A DNA stretch of 64,000 bases, taken from the NCBI GenBank assembly GCA_947631015.1, contig CANRJS010000005.1, forward strand, positions 1 through 64,000, read 5' to 3'. Position numbers and translations under genes: made by a program. This DNA is from an uncultured Clostridia bacterium (GTDB lineage Bacteria > Bacillota > Clostridia > Oscillospirales > JAAYOS01). This document shows, one piece after another, positions 1 through 7,501 of this stretch (position 1 is the first letter of the stretch; every line of letters starts with the position of its first letter). A model generated the notes under the pieces. It had not been told where the DNA came from. It saw only the letters and a program-made list of their open reading frames with translations, and searched no databases.

Positions 1-189
1 CATCTGCATTACGCTTATAGTGTGAGCGTAGGACCGGACTTTTATATCTACTACGCAGGAATCGTTCGATGTTGTCGACGGCCTAGGGAAAAGTCTGATA
101 GAAACTCACCCGGTCGGATGACAGCTTTGTCGGAAACAGAGTATCGCCCTGTTCTGGCAGTAATGGTGTTGTGTCGTGTTGGGAGAGGG
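1..189. other. Window edge, no gene assigned
   Basis: No supported gene. Short open stretches exist in two plus frames (one ending in TGA at 119-121), but neither has a ribosome binding site, a recognisable motif or the strong G/C third-position bias of the genes nearby. It could be the end of a decayed gene entering from outside the window. Confidence 0.3.
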
Positions 190-381
190 ATTATTAAGGG
201 AGAGGGCGAAGCCCTCTCCCTTAAGCGCGCTTTTTGGCTACTTTTTGCGCGAGCAAAAAGTAGCGCAGGGGTGCGGGGCAGCACAGCCCCGCAAAGGTGT
301 CGGCGAGGCTCTGCCTCACTTAGGGACGCGGGGTCTCGCCCCGCGAATGCTCGCGGGGCTTCCCCGCCGGCGTGGCGTACC
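190..381. repeat. Cluster of GC-rich hairpins downstream of the Ig-like protein gene
   Basis: A row of separate hairpins: a 14-bp stem at 194-224 (TTAAGGGAGAGGGC, loop GAA, then its complement); an 11-bp stem at 238-263 (CTACTTTTTGC, loop GCGA, GCAAAAAGTAG); GCGGGGC/GCCCCGC at 273-292; GAGGC/GCCTC at 305-317; then GCGGGG-type stems up to the stop codon at 383. The minus-strand gene ends here, so the first stem met by its transcript may serve as its terminator. The arrangement of many unrelated stems in a row resembles the larger interspersed repeats elsewhere in the window, but their linker sequences are not found here. Confidence 0.6.
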
Positions 382-382
382 G

Positions 383-1351
383 CTAGTACGTAAACCGCAG
401 ATTCAGCGTGAGGAAGAATCGCTCTCCCGTTCCGTCGTCGTTCTCGCAGAACTCCAGCGTGAGGCGGTGCGGGTACTCGGGTTCTATCGTCCCGTATAGG
501 AAGGGCACCTGGAAAGTATACGTATTTCCTTCCGAAAACAGATCGCCGGTCGCGTACCGGTAGTCTGACGTTTCCTCCAACCTTTGCACGCGGTCGCTCA
601 CATCCTGCCACTCGCCGTCCTTCAGCATCTCGAGAGTGATCCTCGCCCTGTCGAGCCATATGTCGGTGCCGTCGTTCTTTCGCAGGACAACGTTCATCCC
701 GACAATATATTCCGGTCTGGATCCCATGTAGGCCGAGATCACGTCGAACGGCTTCTCCGTCGCCTCGGGAACGGTGAGCGTAAACGTGATGTGGTACAGC
801 TCGTCGCCGGTGGTGTACTCGTAATACTCCATGGTCTCCGACTCCCGGAAGTATAGTGTGACGCGGTAAGTCCCCGGGACGCTTACGGGTATGCCGTAAA
901 GATACTCCCACTGAAATTCTCCGACGGACATGCGTGCATAAGGAGGCTTCTCATACAGCAGGGGATGGGCATACTCGACCCCGAGCTCACCGTACTCGAC
1001 CCACTCGCCGTCCTCGAGGCGTTCTACATGGCTCTTGGGATAGCTGTTCTCCTCACCCACCGCTTCTCCGTTCTTGTAGGGTGCCGATGTAAAAGCTATA
1101 TCCTTCGATATCGTAAAGTACACCTTCGCATTGGATCCTGAATAGTCCCACTCGACGCTGTCCGCTCTGAGGATGTCAACGTCCCCCTCGCAGTCCGTTA
1201 TCGGTGTCTCGGGACGGGTGAAGGTATACACGTCGCGCACCATTCCGAAGTCCGGATTCGGGTCGCGCGCTCGAAGCACGAGCACCTCCGCCACAGCAAG
1301 CGCGGTAAACATCAATATCGTAACTACCGCAAAAAGTATCTTCTTTTTCAT
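383..1351 (-). CDS. Secreted or membrane-anchored Ig-like protein, function unknown
   Basis: 322 residues. The N-terminus (MKKKILFAVVTILMFTALAV) is one hydrophobic segment after a lysine cluster, either a signal peptide or a membrane anchor; there is no lipobox cysteine. The rest is beta-rich and holds two similar halves: each has a phrase of the type 'EDGEWVEYGE' or 'KDGEWQDVSD' and ends in a strand such as 'GTYRVTLYFRE' or 'HRLTLEFCEND'. This is the look of tandem bacterial Ig-like folds. No catalytic motif is seen. A GGAGG ribosome binding site lies upstream of the ATG at 1351. The gene ends in TAG and stands alone, divergent from the Crp-type regulator. The family was not recognised; only an extracytoplasmic location is inferred. 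Confidence 0.8.
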   Translation of the reverse strand: MKKKILFAVVTILMFTALAVAEVLVLRARDPNPDFGMVRDVYTFTRPETPITDCEGDVDILRADSVEWDYSGSNAKVYFTISKDIAFTSAPYKNGEAVGEENSYPKSHVERLEDGEWVEYGELGVEYAHPLLYEKPPYARMSVGEFQWEYLYGIPVSVPGTYRVTLYFRESETMEYYEYTTGDELYHITFTLTVPEATEKPFDVISAYMGSRPEYIVGMNVVLRKNDGTDIWLDRARITLEMLKDGEWQDVSDRVQRLEETSDYRYATGDLFSEGNTYTFQVPFLYGTIEPEYPHRLTLEFCENDDGTGERFFLTLNLRFTY

Positions 1352-1660
1352 TTAGATTACCTCCTTCTCCCGGTCTTTCCGGTCTTCTATCCGTATATGT
1401 CCGAAGGAGGCGTTTTGAGGACAAAAATTTTTTGAAATTTCAAAATATTTTTTCGCGGCAGAGCGGCGGGCGCAGATGCGCCCGCCTGTCCTTTGCTGCG
1501 CGAGCGGTTTTGTCGTGCGAATATGCGGACAGCGCGTGCGAGCCCGCGCGTCCGGCGCCCGGTACGCCACGACGCGTTGGACGTGATGCGGCAGGTTGCC
1601 ACGAAAGCCGGATCTTTCGGATGTTCCAAATGGCACATTTTACAAAAATGACGGCCGCGC
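1352..1660. other. Intergenic region between divergent genes
   Basis: No gene seen. It holds the upstream region of the minus-strand Ig-like gene, an AT-rich palindrome TTTGAAATTTCAAA near 1430-1445, and a GC-rich hairpin (GGGCGC AGAT GCGCCC) near 1469-1486. The rest, to about 1640, has no ribosome binding site or conserved motif that I can recognise. Confidence 0.5.
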
Positions 1661-1713
1661 TTGACAGCGCGGCCGCTCCGCGCTATAATAGCGACTGTAA
1701 TAAATGTTACAGT
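1661..1713 (+). promoter_or_regulatory. Promoter with Crp/Fnr-type operator
   Basis: A perfect sigma-A promoter, TTGACA at 1661-1666 and TATAAT at 1684-1689 with 17 bases between. It is followed directly by a perfect palindrome ACTGTAA-N6-TTACAGT at 1694-1713, which covers the expected transcription start. TGTAA-N6-TTACA has the symmetry and spacing of Crp/Fnr family sites. It lies before a Crp-type gene, so repression of its own operon is the natural reading. Confidence 0.85.
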
Positions 1714-1727
1714 TCGAAGGTGTTGAT

Positions 1728-2357
1728 ATGTTGACAGCGGAAATTGAAGAGATGCTTCGCTCCGGCGTGCTGTTCCATGGCGAGGACGTGCCCGGCTGGC
1801 TCTGCGAATCGGCGGAGCGCGCGAGCTTCGCGCGCGGAGACGCGATATACACGCCGGCAGACTTCCGCCGCGCGCTCGGCGTCGTCGTCTCCGGCCGCGT
1901 GGACGTGGAAAACGAGGCGGGCGTACACCTCAACAGGCTCGGTCGTGGCGGGATGTTCGGCGTCGCGGCGGCGTTCGGCGAGCCCGAGCACTACATCTCG
2001 ACCGTCCGCGCGGCGAGCGCGTGCGAAATAGCCTTCATTCCGGGAATACTTCTCGAGAGGCTCTTTCGCGAAAGCCCGGACTGCGCGGTGCGCTACATCG
2101 GCTTTCTCACCGACCGCGTCCGCTTCCTGAACGCGAAGATCGAGAACTTCACCGCCCCAAATATCCCGAACGCGCTCGAGCTCTGGCTCGTTAGCGCGAG
2201 CGGCGGAAAGCCGACCTTCGCCGTTCAGAGCTGGAGCGGCGTCAGCCGCGCGCTCGGCATCTCGCGCACCTCGCTTTACCGCGCGCTCGACATTCTCGAA
2301 CTGAACGGAAGAATATCCCGTGACGGGAAAAATGTTACCATATTGGAGGACAAATAA
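1728..2357 (+). CDS. Crp/Fnr-family transcriptional regulator
   Basis: 209 residues. The N-terminal half is a cyclic-nucleotide-binding-like beta barrel (residues about 15-125, with 'GVVVSGRVDVENEAG' and 'GGMFGVAAAFGE'), followed by the long dimer helix and a C-terminal winged helix-turn-helix ('SRALGISRTSLYRALDILE', about 165-185). No cysteine cluster for an Fnr iron-sulfur centre is present, so the effector is unknown. An earlier in-frame ATG at 1704 lies inside the operator palindrome and has no ribosome binding site; ATG 1728 has GAAGG seven bases upstream and is chosen. The importer genes follow at once, the first starting two bases after the stop. It probably controls that importer and itself. 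Confidence 0.9.
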   Translation: MLTAEIEEMLRSGVLFHGEDVPGWLCESAERASFARGDAIYTPADFRRALGVVVSGRVDVENEAGVHLNRLGRGGMFGVAAAFGEPEHYISTVRAASACEIAFIPGILLERLFRESPDCAVRYIGFLTDRVRFLNAKIENFTAPNIPNALELWLVSASGGKPTFAVQSWSGVSRALGISRTSLYRALDILELNGRISRDGKNVTILEDK

Positions 2358-2358
2358 G

Positions 2359-3210
2359 ATGAAAAGACGTATTATCGCACTTATCCTTGCCGTAATGATG
2401 CTCGCGGCGCTCGCCGGCTGCAGCGGCGGAAGCACTACCTCCACCGAACCCAGCACCGAGCCGAGCACCGCCGCTTCCACAGAACCCACCGAAGCCGCTT
2501 CCACCGAACCCTCCGCCGAGCCGAGCGAAGCTCCCTCCGAGGAACCGTCGGAGGAAGTCCCCGCAGAGATAAATGTCGCCGCCATGAAAGGCCCGACGGC
2601 TATCGGTCTCCTCGGCCTCATGGATAAGTCGGACAACACCCCGGACGAGCTCACCGACAGCTACACCTTCACCCTCGCGGACGCTCCGGACGAGGTGACG
2701 GGCGACATCATCCAGGGGAATTTCGACGCGGCGGTCGTTCCCACGAACCTCGCCGCCACCCTCTACAACCGCACCGAGGGCAAGGTGAAGATAGTCGCAA
2801 ACGTCACCCTTGGCACCCTCTACCTCGTCACCACCCGTGACGACATCGCGTCGGTCTCCGACCTCGAGGGTCTCACGATCTGGTCCACCGGCCAGAACAG
2901 CACCCCCGAGTACGCGATAGCGTATATCCTCGAAAAGAACGGCGTCACGGCAGACGTGCAGTTTGCCGCCGAGCCGAGCGAGATAGCGGGGCTCTTTGCC
3001 GCCGGCACCGCCGACACCGCAGTTCTCCCGCAGCCCTTCGTCTCGAGCCTGCTCATGCAGAACGAGAACATCCACGTCGCCCTCGACCTCACGAAGGAGT
3101 GGAGCGCCGTCAGCGAGAACGGCAGCGGCCTCGTGATGAGCGCCGTCATAGTCCAGCAGGCGTTCATAGACGAGCACCCGGACGCTCTCGCGCGCTTCAT
3201 GAGCGAGTAG
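2359..3210 (+). CDS. NitT/TauT-family ABC transporter substrate-binding lipoprotein, cut by an in-frame TAG
   Basis: As read, 283 residues. Signal peptide with lipobox (LAALAGC, lipidated Cys near residue 19), then a Thr/Glu/Pro/Ser-rich tether to about residue 70, then a periplasmic-binding-protein type II domain of the SsuA/TauA/NMT1 kind ('DNTPDELTDSYTFTLADAPD', 'GDIIQGNFDAAVVPTNLAAT', 'DLEGLTIWSTGQNSTPEYAI'). GGAGGA lies eight bases before ATG 2359. The frame stops at TAG 3208-3210 after 'ARFMSE' but continues open for 81 more codons to TAA 3454-3456 with a sequence typical of the C-terminal lobe of this family. The downstream permease start overlaps that longer frame. The protein is therefore truncated, read through, or affected by a single-base error. 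Substrate unknown (sulfonate, nitrate, pyrimidine or similar). Confidence 0.88.
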   Translation: MKRRIIALILAVMMLAALAGCSGGSTTSTEPSTEPSTAASTEPTEAASTEPSAEPSEAPSEEPSEEVPAEINVAAMKGPTAIGLLGLMDKSDNTPDELTDSYTFTLADAPDEVTGDIIQGNFDAAVVPTNLAATLYNRTEGKVKIVANVTLGTLYLVTTRDDIASVSDLEGLTIWSTGQNSTPEYAIAYILEKNGVTADVQFAAEPSEIAGLFAAGTADTAVLPQPFVSSLLMQNENIHVALDLTKEWSAVSENGSGLVMSAVIVQQAFIDEHPDALARFMSE

Positions 3211-3456
3211 GAGTCGGTCGAGTGGGTCACGGACGCCTCAAACCTCGACGCCGCCGCGCAGCTCACCGAGAGCTACGGCATCGTCGGCAAGGCCGCCATG
3301 GCAAAGGCCGCGATACCGCAGTGCAACATCGTCTTCGAGTCGGGCGAGAGCATGAAGGCTCTGTCCGCCGGCTTCATCGAAGTCCTCTACAACGCCAACC
3401 CGCAGTCTGTGGGCGGCACGCTTCCGGGCGATGACCTCTACTATATCGCACAGTAA
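3211..3456 (+). pseudogene. Orphaned C-terminal part of the substrate-binding protein
   Basis: In frame with the preceding gene, after its TAG codon. Translation begins 'ESVEWVTDASNLDAAAQLTE' and ends 'PGDDLYYIAQ', matching the expected C-terminal lobe of NitT/TauT binding proteins, where the position of the stop is usually an aromatic residue. Codon bias is the same as upstream, so decay must be recent if it is real. Confidence 0.75.
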
Positions 3457-4225
3457 GCGGTGGCTCCGCACCGTCTGCGCCGCAGCGGTGTGGCTCGCGC
3501 TATGGCAGATATTGAGTATGATAATAGGGCTTGAGCTTTTACTGCCAAGCCCTATTTCTACTGCCGCGCGGCTTTTCGAGCTCGCGGGGACAGGCGAGTT
3601 CTGGGGCGCCGTCGGACGGAGTCTGCTGAACATCCTCGCGGGATGGCTCCTCGGCGCGCTCGCGGGCGGACTTCTCGCGCTCGCGACAAACGCGAGCGTC
3701 GCCGTCCGCGCGCTGTTCAGCCCGATAATGAGCGTCGTCAAGGCGACGCCGGTGGCGAGCTTCGTGATGCTCGCGTTCGTGTGGATACGCGGCGCGCGCC
3801 TGCCCACCTTCTGCACCTTCCTCATGGTGCTTCCCGTAGTCTGGACGAACATACACGAGGGGCTTGGCTCGGCGGACGCCGGACTTCTCGAGATGGCGCG
3901 GGCGTTCCGCCTCCGCCGCTCCGCCGTCTGGCGGACGATACGCCTCCCCGCCCTCCTGCCGCACATCTTCGGCGCGGTGCGCGTGAGCCTCGGGTTTGCG
4001 TGGAAGGCGGGCGTCGCGGCGGAGGTCATAGCGCACGCGGGGCGGTCGATAGGCGGCTCGCTCTACGACGCGAAGCTCTACCTCAACACGGCGGACGTAT
4101 TCGCGTGGACCGCCGTGACGATAATCCTCTCGGTGCTCCTCGAGCACGTCTGCGCCGCGCTGATGGACCGTGCGGCGCGCCGCCTCGGCGCGGCGGCCGA
4201 CGTAAAGGAGGCGACGGCGGAATGA
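3431..4225 (+). CDS. ABC transporter permease, NitT/TauT (SsuC-like) family
   Basis: 264 residues with about six membrane segments, beginning with 'AAVWLALWQILSMIIGL'. The binding-protein-dependent permease signature (EAA loop) is visible as 'GLGSADAGLLEMARAFRLR', the surface that docks onto the ATPase. The start overlaps the reading frame of the binding protein by 26 bases, which points to translational coupling, and its stop overlaps the ATPase start (ATGA). Together with genes on both sides it forms one import system in the cytoplasmic membrane. Substrate not predictable. Confidence 0.92.
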   Translation: MTSTISHSKRWLRTVCAAAVWLALWQILSMIIGLELLLPSPISTAARLFELAGTGEFWGAVGRSLLNILAGWLLGALAGGLLALATNASVAVRALFSPIMSVVKATPVASFVMLAFVWIRGARLPTFCTFLMVLPVVWTNIHEGLGSADAGLLEMARAFRLRRSAVWRTIRLPALLPHIFGAVRVSLGFAWKAGVAAEVIAHAGRSIGGSLYDAKLYLNTADVFAWTAVTIILSVLLEHVCAALMDRAARRLGAAADVKEATAE

Positions 4226-4800
4226 GCATCGTGTTTGAAAACGTCGGCTTCTCCTTCGGAAAGAAGAAGGTCTTCGACGGCTTCTCGCTGAAAGTCTCGG
4301 ACGGCGCGCGCGTCGCGCTGATGGGTGAGAGCGGGAGCGGGAAGTCCACCCTCCTCCGTCTCGCGGCGGGACTTCTCACGCCGCAGACCGGGCGCGTCTC
4401 CGGCGTTCCCGAGAGAGTCGGGTTCGTGTTCCAGGAGAGCAGGCTTATTCCTCAGCTCACGGCGCTCGAGAACGTCCTCCTCGTGCTCGACGGCGCGCCG
4501 GACGCGCGCGAGACGGCGCGGGCGCTCCTCGCGGAGCTCGGACTCGGCGCGGAGACGGACGCGCTCCCCGCGTCGCTCTCCGGCGGGATGGCGCGGCGCG
4601 TCGCGCTGGCGCGCGCCGTCGCGTATCCTTCCCCGCTCCTGCTGCTCGACGAGGCGTTCACCGGCCTCGACGAAGCTACGCGCCGCGCCGCCGCCGAGGT
4701 CATCCTGCGTCACTCGAAGGGCAGGACGATACTCGCCGCCACTCACTCCGAGGCGGAGGCGGCGCTGCTCGGCGCAGAGATAGTCCGCCTCGACGGGTAG
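4222..4800 (+). CDS. ABC transporter ATP-binding protein, NitT/TauT (SsuB-like) family
   Basis: 192 residues, short for the family (usually 240-270) but with all motifs: Walker A GESGSGKST, a Q-loop 'GFVFQESRLIPQLTALEN', the signature 'LSGGMARRVALARA', Walker B LLLLDEAF and the H-loop 'ATHSEAE'. The missing length is at the C-terminus, so it is a minimal ATPase domain. AAGGAG lies 11 bases before ATG 4222 and the start overlaps the permease stop. It ends TAG followed immediately by TAA. It powers the importer encoded upstream. Confidence 0.93.
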   Translation: MSIVFENVGFSFGKKKVFDGFSLKVSDGARVALMGESGSGKSTLLRLAAGLLTPQTGRVSGVPERVGFVFQESRLIPQLTALENVLLVLDGAPDARETARALLAELGLGAETDALPASLSGGMARRVALARAVAYPSPLLLLDEAFTGLDEATRRAAAEVILRHSKGRTILAATHSEAEAALLGAEIVRLDG

Positions 4801-4827
4801 TAAACAGTCCCCACGGAGGTTTTTGCT

Positions 4828-5181
4828 ATGGCGCAGAACAATGAACGCGTATTCGCGATGAAGTTTTCCAAGGTCTACCCGCTGCTTGTCGCAAAGGCGG
4901 AGCGGAAGGGTCGCACCCGCGCCGAGGTGGACGAGGTGACGGGGTGGCTCACCGGCTACACGCCGGAGCAGCTCGAAGCGCTGCTCGCTTCGGACGCCGA
5001 CTACCGCTCCTTCTTCGAGAACGCTCCCGCCCCGAACCCGAAGGCGGAGCTTATAACCGGCGTCGTCTGCGGGGTGCGGGTCGAGACGATAGAAGACCCG
5101 CTCATGCGCGACATCCGCCGCCTCGACAAGCTCGTCGACGAGCTCGCGAAGGGCAAGCCGATGGAGAAGATTCTGAGGTAA
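4828..5181 (+). CDS. DUF2200 family protein
   Basis: 117 residues matching the small DUF2200 family over its whole length: '[20 protein letters not shown]', '[20 protein letters not shown]', '[19 protein letters not shown]' and the closing '[19 protein letters not shown]'. A GGAGG site lies 10 bases upstream. It is a soluble cytoplasmic protein; no biochemical role is known to me for the family. It may share the importer transcript (gap of 27 bases) and is followed by a strong terminator. Confidence 0.92.
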   Translation: MAQNNERVFAMKFSKVYPLLVAKAERKGRTRAEVDEVTGWLTGYTPEQLEALLASDADYRSFFENAPAPNPKAELITGVVCGVRVETIEDPLMRDIRRLDKLVDELAKGKPMEKILR

Positions 5182-5193
5182 ACATTAAAGCCA

Positions 5194-5229
5194 AAGCCGG
5201 CGGGGTACGTTTCCGCACCCCGCCGGCTT
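5194..5229 (+). terminator. Hairpin terminator after the importer/DUF2200 operon
   Basis: A 13-bp perfect stem, AAGCCGGCGGGGT at 5194-5206 and its complement at 5217-5229. It is followed by a weak T-rich stretch (GATTTATCGCGTTTTC). Confidence 0.75.
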
Positions 5230-5268
5230 GATTTATCGCGTTTTCTCCAAATTTTTTCCCGCGCGGTA

Positions 5269-5297
5269 TTGCAATTTTGCTCCCGTCCGATTATAAT
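5269..5297 (+). promoter_or_regulatory. Sigma-A promoter
   Basis: TTGCAA at 5269-5274 and TATAAT at 5292-5297 with a 17-base spacer. The predicted start is near 5304, more than 300 bases before the next start codon, so it drives either a long leader or a small RNA. Confidence 0.8.
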
Positions 5298-5303
5298 ACA
5301 ATC

Positions 5304-5450
5304 GGAAACAAAATTAGCGGCAGCGCCCCGGAGTTGCAGCTCCGAGGCGCCTGCACAGGTGACTGTAGCACCTACACAGCGGCCTTTCGGCCGCACCGCA
5401 CGCTCATTATATCTCATTTTCTCCCTTTTTACAAGGGGAGTTTGGTTTTT
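5304..5450 (+). ncRNA. Candidate structured small RNA or leader
   Basis: Downstream of a strong promoter lie three hairpins in a row: 5321-5353 (CAGCGCC...GGCGCCTG with an inner CGGAG/CTCCG), 5357-5373 (AGGTG...CACCT) and 5379-5393 (GCGGCC/GGCCGC). A terminator-like stem follows (CTCCC...GGGGAG at 5421-5440) with the T-rich run TTTGGTTTTT. No ribosome-bound open frame is evident. I could not match it to a riboswitch class I know; it also does not have the closing stem and large bubble of 6S RNA. Between 5451 and 5612 only small hairpins and the ribosome binding site of the next gene are seen. Confidence 0.45.
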
Positions 5451-5612
5451 ATGTGCGTGTGCCGCGTTCGGCGCATTTGCGCCTCCGCAGCCGTGTAGGG
5501 ACAAGCCCTGCGCGGTATTTTTGTTTTCCGCCGAAACCGGGCGCGGGAGAATGGACCCCAACGCCAACTCTCCCGCGCCATGGCGGCGAATCAAAAAAAC
5601 GGAGGTAACAGC

Positions 5613-6293
5613 ATGAACAGCACACGCAAAATGATCGCAAGAGTGGGGGCGCTCACGCTCGCACTCGCAATGGTGCTCGCTCTGCCGATAGCGAGCGCCG
5701 CAGGTCTTGCACAGAAGACCATCACCGTCAGCACCGGCGTTGACCTCGTAGTGGACGGCGTAGACGTCATTCCAACCGACGTGAACGGCAAGCCGGTCGA
5801 GACCTTCCTGTACAACGGCACCACCTACGTCCCGATACGCGCCATAACCCAGATTTTCGGCAAGGGGATAAGCTGGGACGGCACGACCGGCACGGTCTAC
5901 ATCGGCGAACAGCCCGGCGCGCACCAGTGGCTTCTCGACGTCTGCCCGCCGTATCAGACGGACGAATACGATGCACCCACTACCGTCACCATGGCGGGTC
6001 AGAAATACCCTCATTGTTTCTCTTTCAGAAGAAGTGATAATTTTGCGCTCTTCAACCTTAATGCCGCCTATAATACTCTGGAGTTTGACCTTGGACATAT
6101 AGATGGGGAAGATATGTATACTGCGACGCTTAACATCTATCTGGACGGCGAACTCTCGTTCTCGCTCGACCTCGACCCCGAGATGCTGCCCACGCACTAC
6201 TCGGTGCCGCTTTACGGTGCGCTTCAGATGAAAATAGAGATTGTAGGGGTCTGGCTCTACAACTATGCTCTCGCCAACGTCGAAGTCCACTGA
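5613..6293 (+). CDS. Secreted protein with stalk-like N-terminal domain and NPCBM-like C-terminal domain
   Basis: 226 residues. Signal peptide to about residue 30 (ends ASAAGLA). Residues 35-100 look like a copper amine oxidase N-domain/stalk unit ('TFLYNGTTYVPIRAITQIFG', 'ISWDGTTGTVYIG'), common in secreted Clostridia proteins. Residues about 120-226 resemble an NPCBM-type carbohydrate-binding fold ('YNTLEFDLGHIDGED', 'LNIYLDGELSFSLDL'). GGAGG lies seven bases before ATG 5613; an ATG at 5580 in the same frame lacks one. Probably a cell-surface sugar-binding or structural protein; no enzyme motif. It is monocistronic, converging on the O-acetylation operon. Confidence 0.82.
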   Translation: MNSTRKMIARVGALTLALAMVLALPIASAAGLAQKTITVSTGVDLVVDGVDVIPTDVNGKPVETFLYNGTTYVPIRAITQIFGKGISWDGTTGTVYIGEQPGAHQWLLDVCPPYQTDEYDAPTTVTMAGQKYPHCFSFRRSDNFALFNLNAAYNTLEFDLGHIDGEDMYTATLNIYLDGELSFSLDLDPEMLPTHYSVPLYGALQMKIEIVGVWLYNYALANVEVH

Positions 6294-6324
6294 GCGCCGC
6301 AAACCCGCAATCACGCACAAAACT

Positions 6325-6348
6325 AAGGAGAGGCTTTCGCCTCTCCTT
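6325..6348. terminator. Bidirectional terminator between convergent genes
   Basis: AAGGAGAGG at 6325-6333 pairs with CCTCTCCTT at 6340-6348, followed on the plus strand by CATTTTTG. It sits between the NPCBM-like gene and the minus-strand DHHW gene. Confidence 0.8.
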
Positions 6349-6362
6349 CATTTTTGCACGTT

Positions 6363-7487
6363 TTATCGTCCTATCATTATCAGATCCGTCGTGGTGATGA
6401 GGTTCGATATGCCGTAGCTGACGACGACCGCGTCCGCGCCGACCTGCTCGGCGTAGGCCGCGCCGCCTATCTTGTAGTAGCGCGGGTCGATTAGGTGCAC
6501 CTCCGAGAAGTGCTCCGCGATGAACGGCGCCTCGCTGTCGGCATAGCTGTCGCGAATCATGACGAGCACGCCGCCGTCCGGGTTCCGCTCGTTCTTTATT
6601 ATGACGAGCGGACAGTTGCCACCGAGGAAGGTCGAATATTTGTCCTTTTCCTCAAGGAAGCTCTCGACGTACAGCTCGCTCTCGTGCTCGCCCGTCTCGT
6701 CCACACGCGTGACCGAAAAGCCGCTCTCGTCCGCCCACGCCTCCATCCTGTCCGGCGCGATGTCCCGCACGCCGGAGGAGGAGTAGGTCGTGCCGTAGAA
6801 GCTGTCGGATAGGACGGTCTTCTCAAACGCGCTCTCCGGCTTAGGTTCGAGGTCCATCGCCTCGCAGAGCGCGACGTAGCCGTAATACGCGCCGCGCGTC
6901 GTCCAATGGTGGTCGGTGCGGTAGAAGACGTCCTCCGACGCGTGACTTTGCAGCGCGGAGCGCGTATCGACGTACCGTAGAGCGGTGTTTTCACGGATGT
7001 AGTCGATTATCTCACCCTGATCCGCAGTCGGCGCGCCGTATGGGAGCCTGTCCGCCCAGACGTCCGCCGCAGTCGGTATGACCGAGATGTAGCCGTCTAT
7101 CCCGGCCTCGCCGAGCTTTTCCGCGAGGGTGTTCAGATAGCCGAGGTTGCGGTCGATGCGCTCATAGTCCGGCTCGTCGAGGCGGGAGATGAGCGTATCG
7201 CCGCAGAGGTACGCGCCGTTATTCTCCTTCTTGCCCGAGAGCTGCTCCGCTTTGGCCTTCACCGAGACGAAGGTTTCCCGCAGGGGGAACTGGTCGGCAA
7301 GGTACTTCTCGAAGTCCTCGCCGAACTCGCCGGAGAAGAACTTCTCCGCCGTGAGCTCGGGAGCCTGCGCGAGCACGCGGTTCTCGTTCTCGGAGAACTC
7401 CGCGTCCGGCAGGATGAGCGTCGCTACGCCGAACGCCGCGATAAACACGCAGAAAAGCGCCGTGAGCGCGATTTTCATTGCTTTCAT
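6363..7487 (-). CDS. DHHW (AlgJ/AlgX-like) acetyltransferase partner protein
   Basis: 374 residues. N-terminal signal anchor ('IALTALFCVFIAAFGVATLI') and an SGNH-like extracytoplasmic domain. The family motif is visible as 'YRTDHHWTTRGAYYGY' and the late block 'VLVMIRDSYADSEAPFIAEH' carries the Ser/Asp region. AlgJ/AlgX relatives accept acetyl groups passed through an MBOAT protein and transfer them to exopolysaccharide. ATG 7487 has GGGGGTGA six bases upstream; a GTG directly before it is less likely. The gene starts 15 bases after the MBOAT stop, so the two are co-expressed. The acetylated polymer is unknown. Confidence 0.9.
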   Translation of the reverse strand: MKAMKIALTALFCVFIAAFGVATLILPDAEFSENENRVLAQAPELTAEKFFSGEFGEDFEKYLADQFPLRETFVSVKAKAEQLSGKKENNGAYLCGDTLISRLDEPDYERIDRNLGYLNTLAEKLGEAGIDGYISVIPTAADVWADRLPYGAPTADQGEIIDYIRENTALRYVDTRSALQSHASEDVFYRTDHHWTTRGAYYGYVALCEAMDLEPKPESAFEKTVLSDSFYGTTYSSSGVRDIAPDRMEAWADESGFSVTRVDETGEHESELYVESFLEEKDKYSTFLGGNCPLVIIKNERNPDGGVLVMIRDSYADSEAPFIAEHFSEVHLIDPRYYKIGGAAYAEQVGADAVVVSYGISNLITTTDLIMIGR

Positions 7488-7501
7488 CACACGTCACCCC
7501 C

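Noticed and set aside
22-393. Plus-strand frame at the window start
   Set aside because: It runs through the hairpin cluster, has no ribosome binding site and no recognisable protein pattern.
1704-1727. Earlier start for the Crp-type regulator
   Set aside because: ATG 1704 lies inside the operator palindrome without a ribosome binding site; ATG 1728 has one.
3208-3210. Genome-wide TAG reassignment
   Set aside because: Several well-defined genes in the window stop at TAG and reading through would add unrelated tails.
5304-5450. 6S RNA
   Set aside because: No long closing stem or large central bubble; the structure is a row of separate hairpins.
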